In this document: positions 1-5,014 of the stretch, piece by piece
How positions within the stretch are numbered: position 1 is the stretch's first letter
How the letters are laid out: the number at the start of each line of letters is the position of its first letter
Assembly: GCA_003567055.1 (NCBI GenBank)
Contig: PXAW01000044.1
Location: forward strand, 1 to 5,014
DNA: 5,014 nucleotides
Reading direction: 5' to 3'
DNA from: Hyphomicrobiales bacterium
Lineage (GTDB): Bacteria > Pseudomonadota > Alphaproteobacteria > Rhizobiales > Beijerinckiaceae
Program-made: the position numbers and the translations under genes
Notes under the pieces: model-generated
The model's database searches: none
What the model was told of the DNA's origin: nothing
What the model saw: only the letters and a program-made list of their open reading frames with translations

Positions 1-57
1 CAGGCTGACCCCGTATTCGCTACTGAACACGCGACCCGCCAAGAGCCTGACCCCCCC
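1..57. repeat. Left-edge non-coding stretch with repeated CTGACCCC motif
   Basis: This stretch lies just downstream of the antiporter stop codon. CTGACCCC occurs at 5-12 and again at 47-54 in direct orientation. CAGGCT at 1-6 is also the inverted match of AGCCTG at 44-49, and a run of seven C residues (51-57) abuts the antiporter stop. Read on the minus strand the motif is GGGGTCAG followed by GCTCTT or CCTG. From memory, similar GGGGTCAGG-type strings occur beside REP-associated (Y1/IS200-like) transposase genes. No transposase is visible here, and the window cuts the element on the left, so the assignment is tentative. Confidence 0.35.
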
Positions 58-2559
58 TCAACCCGGTAAACCCGGCTCGTCAATCGTCACACCGCGCCGT
101 TTTGCGCTTTCCGCCACCGCATTGCGGATGGTTTCGCTGCGTTTCATCAGGCGGCGGAAGCTGGGTTCGTCGAGGACGAGCAGGGCGCAATGGCTGATCG
201 CGGTGACCTGGATGTTCCGGGTCTGGCGGCTGAGCACGGCGAGCTGGCCGAACATGTCGCCGCGCCCCAGCTTGTGCTTCTGGCCCGCCGTCTCGATCTC
301 GACCGCACCCGAGGCGATGAAGCTGACCTCGCGCGGCGTGTCCCGTTTACGGATGAGGGTCTCGCCGGGCTGCACATAGCGCGCCTTCAGCGCCCGGGCG
401 AGCTGCGCGCGGCTGGCCTCGCTCATCTCCGCAAACAGCGGGAAGCGCCGCACGAGCTCGGTCTTCTGCACGGCGAGATCGAGGGCCGGGCGGGCTTCGG
501 CGCGTTTGCGCTTTCCCGCGAGTTCCTGCTTGAGCGTCGTGAACAATTCGCGCCCGATCAGGCCGTCCTGGCGCAGGATATCGTATTCGCGCTCTTCCAG
601 CCGCAGGGCGATGCGCCGGATGAAGCGCCGCTCGATCTCCTCGGCATAGCCCGGATATTGCAGCCGCAGCCCCTCCAGCGCCGAGCGCGTTTCGTCCTCG
701 CGGCGCTTGAGCAGTTCATGCAGCAGGTCCGCGAGGCGCCGCCCGTGGATGCGCCGGATCTTGCCGTCGATATAGCCGTGCAGATCGCGCAGGATCAGCC
801 GCTGGTTGAGCATGATCTCGAACCGGTCCGCCGTCATCCGCGCCAGCGGGCCGGAGATGCGCAGGCGGTTGTGGAGCAGGACGGCGAACCTGTACCAGCG
901 CCCACGCGCGAGGCTCACGCGGCCCGCTGCACGATACTGGTCGCGACCACCGGCGCGGGTGCGCTCGATCAGGCGATCGGCGTCGGAGAGCATGCGCTCG
1001 GCCAGACGCGCCGAGATCAGCTGCTCGCGGAACGTGTCGAGGATCATGTCGCGCTCCCGGCCCGCGAGCGCCACGAGGCCCAGCGTGATGCGGTCGCGGT
1101 CGAGGATGTCCTCCACCGCCTCCGCCTTCTGCATGGCGCTGTCGAGGCGCTCGGCGAAGCGCTTGGCTTCCGAGCGGACGATCTCGCGGTTCAGCTCGTG
1201 CCGCTTCGCCGTGCTCGCGACCTCCTCGCGCACATTGGCGAGCGCCACGGCGATGACCTGGTTCGACAGGGCGCGATCGAGCGGCGAGAGCTTGTCGAGC
1301 CCGAGATATGAGATCACCCGCCGCAGCGTCGTTCCCTGAACCAGCAGCGTGAACAGCGTGAAGCCCGTGGCGAGGATGCCCACCTCCCGCTTGATGTCGA
1401 TGGTCACGCGCAGGTTCTCCGTCACCGCCAGCGCAAGGGCAAGGGTGACGGCCCCGCGCAGGCCGCCCCAGAGGATCGCGATCCGGTAGGCCGGTTCCAC
1501 CCGCGGCGAGAGCCCCAGCCAGGTCAGCGAGGGCAAGACGGCATAGAGCATGAACAGCCGGGCCGCGATGGCCGCCACCACGACGACCACGATCAGAAAC
1601 AGGTCCCATAACTGGATATCGGCCAGCAGGCCCGGCACGAGAAGGGCGGCGAGGAGAAAGATCAGCGCGCCCGCCCAATGCGCGAGCACGTCCCAGACCT
1701 CGCGCAGCCAGGCCCAGGCGGCGGGCGCGAGGCGCCCGGGGCCGAGATAGTTCAGCGTCATCCCCGCCATCACCACGGCAATCACGCCGGAGAACCCGAA
1801 GGAGCGCTCTGCGATCAGATAGGTGAGATAGGGCAGGGCGAAGCTGAGCGAGATCTGGGCGAGCGGAAAGCGCCCGAGCCCGGCCATCGCCATCGCACAG
1901 AACCGCGCCGCAACCCAGCCGACGGCGATCCCGCCGAAGATGAGGATGGGGAAGTCGACCAGCGCGTCGCGCAGGGTCGGGTTCGGCACGCCCATCATCA
2001 CGAAGGTCAGGAAGAAGCCGAAGAGCGCGATGGCGGCGGCATCGTTCAACAGGCTCTCGCCCTCGACGATTCGCGTCAGCCGCTGCGGCGCAGCAATGTT
2101 GCGAAAGATCGAGACCACGGCGGAGGGGTCGGTCGTCGCGACGATGGCGCCGAGCATCAGGCAGGCCATCAGGGGCAGGGTGGTGAAGGGGGTGAGGGCG
2201 AAGCCGATCGCGAATGTGGCGACGACCACGGCCAGCACGGCCATGACCAGAATCGGCACCCAGTCATCCGCCATGCGCCGCAGGTTCAGGCCCAGCGAGA
2301 CCTGGAAAAGCAGCGTGGGCAGAAGCACGTAGAGAAAGACGTTCGAGCGGATGCTGAAATCGAAGACGAGGAAGGTCTCGGGGATGCCGAACAGATACGG
2401 CCCGGTATCCGCTGCATAGATCGCAAGTATGCCGATGATCACGCCGATAATGGCCAGCACCACCGTGTAGGGCAGCCGCGTCCTGTCCGCCAGCGGCTCG
2501 CTGAGCGAAATGATGATGAACAGGCCGGCGACGACGCCGACGATCGTGATGACATCCAT
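58..2559 (-). CDS. CPA1-family Na+/H+ antiporter with C-terminal cyclic-nucleotide-binding-like domain
   Basis: Inner-membrane cation/proton exchanger of 833 residues, probably exporting Na+ (or K+) in exchange for H+. About 13 hydrophobic helices fill residues 1-420. CPA1 signatures are visible: LLPTLLFQ (about 80-87), TDPS (143-146), EGESLLND (166-173) with the ion-binding Asn172-Asp173 pair, and GGLRGAVTLALA (365-376). Residues 422-703 are a charged, Arg/Glu-rich helical cytoplasmic region. Residues 706-818 resemble a CAP/cNMP-binding beta-roll. Its phosphate-binding cassette reads FGQLAVLSRQTRNIQV (770-785): the arginine (781) is kept, but the usual ribose-binding Glu is Gln772. The order of domains resembles plant SOS1. 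I chose the ATG at 2559 because it places helix 1 at the N-terminus. A TTG at 2640 would add 27 non-membrane residues and has no ribosome binding site; the ATG has only a weak one. Family is secure; ion specificity and ligand are not. Confidence 0.93.
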   Translation of the reverse strand: MDVITIVGVVAGLFIIISLSEPLADRTRLPYTVVLAIIGVIIGILAIYAADTGPYLFGIPETFLVFDFSIRSNVFLYVLLPTLLFQVSLGLNLRRMADDWVPILVMAVLAVVVATFAIGFALTPFTTLPLMACLMLGAIVATTDPSAVVSIFRNIAAPQRLTRIVEGESLLNDAAAIALFGFFLTFVMMGVPNPTLRDALVDFPILIFGGIAVGWVAARFCAMAMAGLGRFPLAQISLSFALPYLTYLIAERSFGFSGVIAVVMAGMTLNYLGPGRLAPAAWAWLREVWDVLAHWAGALIFLLAALLVPGLLADIQLWDLFLIVVVVVAAIAARLFMLYAVLPSLTWLGLSPRVEPAYRIAILWGGLRGAVTLALALAVTENLRVTIDIKREVGILATGFTLFTLLVQGTTLRRVISYLGLDKLSPLDRALSNQVIAVALANVREEVASTAKRHELNREIVRSEAKRFAERLDSAMQKAEAVEDILDRDRITLGLVALAGRERDMILDTFREQLISARLAERMLSDADRLIERTRAGGRDQYRAAGRVSLARGRWYRFAVLLHNRLRISGPLARMTADRFEIMLNQRLILRDLHGYIDGKIRRIHGRRLADLLHELLKRREDETRSALEGLRLQYPGYAEEIERRFIRRIALRLEEREYDILRQDGLIGRELFTTLKQELAGKRKRAEARPALDLAVQKTELVRRFPLFAEMSEASRAQLARALKARYVQPGETLIRKRDTPREVSFIASGAVEIETAGQKHKLGRGDMFGQLAVLSRQTRNIQVTAISHCALLVLDEPSFRRLMKRSETIRNAVAESAKRRGVTIDEPGLPG

Positions 2560-2739
2560 GATCTGGCCGAAAGCCGGGTGACGGCGCGAGAGGAACGCGA
2601 AGCGCGTGTTCTTTCTGGCGGTGGCGCAAGCCCTCGTCAACCGCCGGGCACGGGCGTTTCGACATGGTTGTGCCGCAAAGCGCCAATATCACGTCCTACC
2701 GATGCGATCTGCATCTTGCCGCTCCGGGAGGGCGCGGGC
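2560..2739. promoter_or_regulatory. Divergent intergenic region between the antiporter and the secreted-protein gene
   Basis: This 180-base gap must hold the promoter of the antiporter (minus) and probably that of the plus-strand gene at 2740, since the two diverge. On the minus strand TTGACG (2640-2635) would make a good -35 box, but no convincing -10 box follows at 16-18 bases. This TTG is also the alternative antiporter start codon. A short inverted repeat, GATGC-N5-GCATC (2701-2715), lies 24 bases before the GTG start and could be an operator. I cannot place either transcription start. Confidence 0.4.
2726..2732 (+). promoter_or_regulatory. Ribosome binding site supporting the GTG start at 2740
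   Basis: GGGAGGG lies seven bases before the GTG at 2740. It is the main reason for preferring this start over the in-frame ATG at 2767, which has no comparable site. Confidence 0.6.
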
Positions 2740-3075
2740 GTGAAGATTTTCTTTTCCGGTCTGCGGATGCGCCTGGCCACCGTTTTCTGCGCGCTCGTCC
2801 TGATGATCGCTCCGGCGCTGCCTTGCGCGCCTGCGTTCAACGATGGCCCGGCGACCGGAGCGCAGAGCGCCCCCGATATCGACAATGCCCTGACGGCGCA
2901 GCCGCTCGTCATCGCCCCGGCTTCCTTGGAGGGCGAGGCGGATGCCCGCGCGCGGCCGCGCCGGTCCGCGGTCCCGGCGCTGTCGCAGACCGGTTCAGGG
3001 TCGATTCCGCGTATCTCACCCGCATGCACGCGCGTGATGGCGTTCCGGGCCCGCGCGCCGCCGGCGCCTGTTTGA
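2740..3075 (+). CDS. Small predicted secreted protein of unknown function
   Basis: I do not recognise this 111-residue protein. It starts at a GTG behind a good GGGAGGG ribosome binding site. The N-terminus looks like a Sec signal peptide: positive residues Lys2, Arg9 and Arg11, a hydrophobic core at about 12-27, and a possible signal peptidase I site after Ala30-Pro31-Ala32. Cys29 is preceded by Pro, so it is not a normal lipobox. The remaining roughly 79 residues are rich in Ala, Pro, Arg and Ser, with no recognisable fold and no cysteine pattern. Codons are mostly G/C-ending in the first two thirds, which supports coding. The last 30 or so residues look low-complexity and less convincing, so a frameshift or a chance extension there is possible. 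It lies 89 bases before the next plus-strand gene and may be cotranscribed with it. Confidence 0.5.
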   Translation: MKIFFSGLRMRLATVFCALVLMIAPALPCAPAFNDGPATGAQSAPDIDNALTAQPLVIAPASLEGEADARARPRRSAVPALSQTGSGSIPRISPACTRVMAFRARAPPAPV

Positions 3076-3095
3076 TTGCGACCTTTCAAGAAAGC

Positions 3096-3119
3096 GCCGA
3101 TCCGCCGCGCGGATCCGGC
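3096..3119 (+). terminator. Hairpin after the secreted-protein gene
   Basis: GATCCGC (3099-3105) and GCGGATC (3109-3115) form a perfect 7-bp stem with a 3-base loop. After one bulged C (3116), GCC (3096-3098) pairs with GGC (3117-3119). It lies 20 bases past the stop at 3075. No T-run follows, so it may act as an attenuator or RNA-stability element rather than a full terminator. Confidence 0.35.
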
Positions 3120-3164
3120 AACGCAATCGGCGGCCCCTGTGGCGGCCATATCGGAACGATATCG

Positions 3165-3437
3165 ATGTCCATTCAAGCAAAAGAAGACAAATCTCCGCGC
3201 TTTGGCGCTTATCTGATCGCGATCAGCGCCGTCATCCTCGTCGGCACGGAAGTGATCGGCCTCGCAGCCGCGACCGCCTGGGCTGTCGGCGGGCTCCTCC
3301 ATCTGGGCGCGATCCTGACCTTGGTGCTCGGCGCTGTCCTGTGTGCCGGCGCCGCATGGGTGACCTGGATCTTCGCGCGCAATGCGTGGCGTGTGGAGAG
3401 CGCGTTTCAGCGCGGATCGGAAAATCCCGAGAGTTAG
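3165..3437 (+). CDS. Small two-helix membrane protein of unknown function
   Basis: This 90-residue protein has a short polar, charged N-terminus (residues 1-12) and two strongly hydrophobic segments, about 13-36 and 44-71. A basic, polar tail (about 72-90) contains Arg72, Arg76 and Arg83. It is probably an inner-membrane protein with both ends on the same side. No catalytic motif is visible and I cannot assign a family. The ATG at 3165 was chosen because it directly precedes the charged lead-in to helix 1. The same frame stays open upstream to 2664, but that stretch overlaps the signal-peptide gene in another frame and does not look coding. The ribosome binding site is only moderate: GGAA (3153-3156), eight bases from the ATG, sitting in the loop of the small inverted repeat ATATCG-GAA-CGATAT (3148-3162). 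A strong hairpin begins nine bases after the stop. Confidence 0.7.
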   Translation: MSIQAKEDKSPRFGAYLIAISAVILVGTEVIGLAAATAWAVGGLLHLGAILTLVLGAVLCAGAAWVTWIFARNAWRVESAFQRGSENPES

Positions 3438-3445
3438 TCGGCAGT

Positions 3446-3476
3446 CCGCACGGGGGCCTTGCCCGCCCTCGTGCGG
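3446..3476 (+). terminator. GC-rich 12-bp hairpin, probable terminator
   Basis: The left arm (3446-3457) and right arm (3465-3476) pair over 12 bp, with one G-T wobble and a 7-base loop. The stem starts nine bases after the stop of the membrane-protein gene. There is no T-run behind it, as is common for terminators in high-GC alphaproteobacteria. It should insulate the hydrolase gene from upstream transcription. Confidence 0.6.
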
Positions 3477-3509
3477 CACCCGGCCACCGCATCGGAACGC
3501 CGCCTTCTC

Positions 3510-3534
3510 GGAACACCGGGCGATCGCTTAAGTT
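3510..3534 (+). promoter_or_regulatory. Candidate EcfG-type (general stress response) promoter
   Basis: GGAAC at 3510-3514 is followed after exactly 16 bases by AGTT at 3531-3534. The known alphaproteobacterial EcfG consensus is GGAAC-N16/17-CGTT, so this matches at all but one base. It ends 35 bases before the hydrolase start codon, giving a short leader that contains the ribosome binding site. A second GGAAC (3494-3498) has no matching -10 element. The motif is short, so a chance match is possible. Confidence 0.4.
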
Positions 3535-3553
3535 GAAGAAACAGACCGGACGC

Positions 3554-3560
3554 AAGGAGG
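3554..3560 (+). promoter_or_regulatory. Strong ribosome binding site for the hydrolase
   Basis: AAGGAGG is a near-perfect Shine-Dalgarno sequence nine bases before the ATG at 3570. It fixes the start codon and suggests efficient translation. Confidence 0.85.
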
Positions 3561-3569
3561 AAACCGATC

Positions 3570-4421
3570 ATGATCGATGACGAGAGCGAGATCCGCACCC
3601 TGCGTGAGGCCCTGGCGAAACCGCGCAAGCATCGCGACATGGCGATCGCGCAGGAGCCGATGCCCAATCACAGCAAGACACCCGGCGGCCCGAATCAGAC
3701 GCCGCTGGCTTTCCGGGCCGCCTGGGATCTGGGAGATCGCCCGCGCCGGATCGCGCTGCTCATGGATGATTGCCAGGAGGAATACCGCCCCTATGCCGGC
3801 GATATCCTGCCGAAACTCGCCCGCATCGTGAACGCGTTTCGCGAACAGCGCGCGCGCAACGAAGGGGTCTGCATCGCCTGGAGCATCTGGAGCCGACGTT
3901 TCGACGACGGTATTTCCAACGCCATGGACCGCTGGTACGGCCCGCGCGGGCTTGATCCGGACAATCCCGAAAACGCCGCTTACGTCTTCACCGGCGCGCC
4001 GGGGCTGGAGCCGCTCGCCGAGATCGCGCCGACGCCGGAGGAGCGTGACGCGGGCTGGCTCTATCACGGCAAGCATCTCGACATGTTCTGGACCTTCGAC
4101 GAGAAGGGCCGCTCCTATCTCGACGAGAAGCTGAAGGCGCTCGACATCGATACCATCGTCATCGTCGGGCTGTGGACCGATGAATGCGTGCTGAGCACCG
4201 CCTATGCCGGGAACTCGCGCGGATATGACGTCGTCGTGGTCGGCGATGCGGTGGCGACGGCGACGGCCAATCAGGAGATCGCGCTCAAGGTCGCAAGCAG
4301 CACGGTGGCCAAGGTGGTCTCGACCGACGAAATCCTGGCCTATCTCGAAGAAGGCTTCGTCGCCGGCAAGCCCGGCGCGGTGAAAGGCAAGACGCATCCG
4401 GACGGTCGCAGGGAAGGGTAG
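3570..4421 (+). CDS. Isochorismatase-family cysteine hydrolase
   Basis: Predicted cytoplasmic hydrolase of 283 residues with the isochorismatase-like alpha/beta fold. The family uses an Asp-Lys-Cys triad to attack amide or related bonds through a thioenzyme intermediate. The triad is visible as Asp67 in IALLMDDCQEEY (61-72), Lys168 in YHGKHLDMF (165-173), and Cys206 in GLWTDECVLSTA (200-211), followed by the usual DAVATA segment (226-231). It is longer than the typical family member of roughly 180-230 residues. The extra length comes from about 55 polar N-terminal residues, an enlarged middle section (about 105-165) and a basic Gly/Lys tail. Asp66 replaces the usual hydrophobic residue before the catalytic Asp. 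No pathway genes (enterobactin, phenazine, nicotinamide, biuret or similar) lie nearby, so the substrate is unknown. It has its own strong ribosome binding site and possibly a stress promoter, and appears monocistronic. Confidence 0.9.
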   Translation: MIDDESEIRTLREALAKPRKHRDMAIAQEPMPNHSKTPGGPNQTPLAFRAAWDLGDRPRRIALLMDDCQEEYRPYAGDILPKLARIVNAFREQRARNEGVCIAWSIWSRRFDDGISNAMDRWYGPRGLDPDNPENAAYVFTGAPGLEPLAEIAPTPEERDAGWLYHGKHLDMFWTFDEKGRSYLDEKLKALDIDTIVIVGLWTDECVLSTAYAGNSRGYDVVVVGDAVATATANQEIALKVASSTVAKVVSTDEILAYLEEGFVAGKPGAVKGKTHPDGRREG

Positions 4422-4713
4422 GCGCTTCGCCGGGGCGCAACGCAATTCCGGTCTCGCGTTTTGCGGTGGATGCATCCTATCGGCGTGACCGGAAGCAACG
4501 ATCCGCCCCGATGAGGCATGCATCGCGCGTCAGCCATCACGAGCGTATTTGCCGTAAACTCCTATCAGGAGTTGCGCTTCGATCGTTTTGCCGGTTTCGT
4601 CGAGCGGCACGCCCGCAACCACATTCTGGCGCGCAACGCCCACGAGTCGCCATCGAAGCCGCATCGGTCGATCAGGGCAAGGGCACGGACGCCGGGTATG
4701 ACCGCGCACCGGG
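4422..4713. other. Convergent intergenic gap between the hydrolase and fliP
   Basis: No gene can be supported in these 292 bases. Short open frames exist on both strands but lack ribosome binding sites. An imperfect stem (4436-4443 with 4456-4465, two bulged T residues) lies shortly after the hydrolase stop and could be a weak terminator. A perfect 7-bp inverted repeat with a 3-base loop lies at 4557-4573. I see no clear terminator directly behind fliP. Confidence 0.5.
4557..4573. repeat. Perfect short inverted repeat AACTCCT-ATC-AGGAGTT
   Basis: The arms at 4557-4563 and 4567-4573 are perfectly complementary around a 3-base loop. It sits between two convergent genes, about 135 bases after the hydrolase stop and 140 bases past the fliP stop. 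It could form a small hairpin in either transcript. There is no T-run, and its role is unknown. Confidence 0.4.
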
Positions 4714-5014
4714 CTAGAAGAATGACCGCACGAGGCCGCCGACGAGCAGGTTCCAGCCATCGATCAGGATGAAGAACAGGATCTTGAAGGGCAGGGCGAT
4801 CACCGTGGGCGGCATCATCATCATGCCCATCGACATGATGATCGTGGCGACCATGATGTCGATCACCAGGAAGGGCAGGGCGATGATGAAGCCGATCTCG
4901 AAGCCGCGCCGCAATTCCGAGATCATGAAAGCGGGGATCAACACGCGCAATTCGACCTCATCCTGCGTCTGCACGGTGCCGAAGCTTTCCTCGGCGAGCT
5001 CGACGAACATGGCG
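4714..5014 (-). CDS. fliP: Flagellar type III export protein FliP (C-terminal part, cut by window edge)
   Basis: FliP is an integral membrane subunit of the flagellar export gate (with FliQ and FliR) in the basal body, and passes rod, hook and filament subunits outward. The visible 100 codons are the C-terminal part of a protein usually about 245 residues long. Clear family landmarks, in order, are LRVLIPAFMISELRRGFEIG, a hydrophobic helix ending in MSMGMMMMPP, then VIALPFKILFFILIDGWNLL and a terminal VRSFF. The frame is open to the window edge, so the true start lies to the right; the ATG at 5010 is internal. It ends with TAG at 4714-4716. No flagellar gene follows on the left, so fliP is probably the last gene of its operon. 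It shows that the host carries flagellar genes. Confidence 0.96.
   Translation of the reverse strand, partial: AMFVELAEESFGTVQTQDEVELRVLIPAFMISELRRGFEIGFIIALPFLVIDIMVATIIMSMGMMMMPPTVIALPFKILFFILIDGWNLLVGGLVRSFF

Noticed and set aside
190..1311. Long plus-strand open frame opposite the antiporter gene
   Set aside because: It is the shadow of the antiporter's codons in high-GC DNA. It has biased, low-complexity composition, no family motif and no ribosome binding site.
2560..2640. TTG at 2640 as the antiporter start
   Set aside because: It adds 27 Arg/Ala-rich residues before helix 1, lacks a ribosome binding site, and the TTGACG may instead be a -35 box. It cannot be fully excluded because the ATG also has a weak site.
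1678..3075. 465-codon plus-strand open frame covering the antiporter's 5' half and the secreted-protein gene
   Set aside because: The first two thirds are antisense to a certain gene and are extremely rich in His, Asp, Glu and Arg. Only the part from GTG 2740 has a ribosome binding site and signal peptide.
2664..3164. Upstream extension of the small membrane protein to a 257-residue protein
   Set aside because: The added residues are Arg/Ala/Gly-rich without pattern and overlap the better-supported signal-peptide gene. The charged lead-in and helices begin at ATG 3165.
3213..3226. Perfect 14-base palindrome CTGATCGCGATCAG inside the small membrane-protein gene
   Set aside because: It encodes part of a hydrophobic helix with common codons. 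GATCGCGATC strings are frequent by chance in this base composition, and nothing else suggests an operator.
2637..3479. 280-codon minus-strand open frame opposite the two small plus-strand genes
   Set aside because: Its composition is that of an antisense shadow, with no ribosome binding site. The plus strand has a signal peptide and membrane helices.
3528..4523. 331-codon minus-strand open frame opposite the hydrolase
   Set aside because: The plus-strand hydrolase has its full catalytic triad and a strong ribosome binding site. The antisense frame has no recognisable domain.

Overview
The window is high-GC DNA with alphaproteobacterial character, most likely a motile member of Hyphomicrobiales (Rhizobiales). 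This rests on G/C-ending codon use, the flagellar gene fliP at the right edge, and a possible EcfG-type (general stress sigma factor) promoter. I cannot name a genus with confidence.

Layout, left to right. Bases 1-57 are a short non-coding edge with a repeated CTGACCCC motif, possibly the flank of a repeat or mobile element. Bases 58-2559 (minus strand) encode a large CPA1-type Na+/H+ antiporter: about 13 membrane helices, a long charged cytoplasmic helical region and a C-terminal cyclic-nucleotide-binding-like domain. A divergent intergenic region (2560-2739) follows. On the plus strand come a small predicted secreted protein of unknown function (2740-3075) and a small two-helix membrane protein (3165-3437). 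A strong GC-rich hairpin (3446-3476) separates these from an isochorismatase-family cysteine hydrolase (3570-4421), which has a near-ideal ribosome binding site and the possible stress promoter. A 292-base gap (4422-4713) then meets the 3' end of fliP (minus strand, running off the right edge) in convergent orientation.

The genes do not form one pathway. The antiporter is probably involved in pH or sodium homeostasis. The hydrolase stands alone and its substrate is unknown. FliP belongs to a flagellar operon lying to the right. I see no tRNA, rRNA, CRISPR array, complete mobile element or obvious new multi-gene system. The points most worth a second look are the altered phosphate-binding cassette in the antiporter's nucleotide-binding domain, the candidate EcfG promoter before the hydrolase, and the repeat at the left edge.
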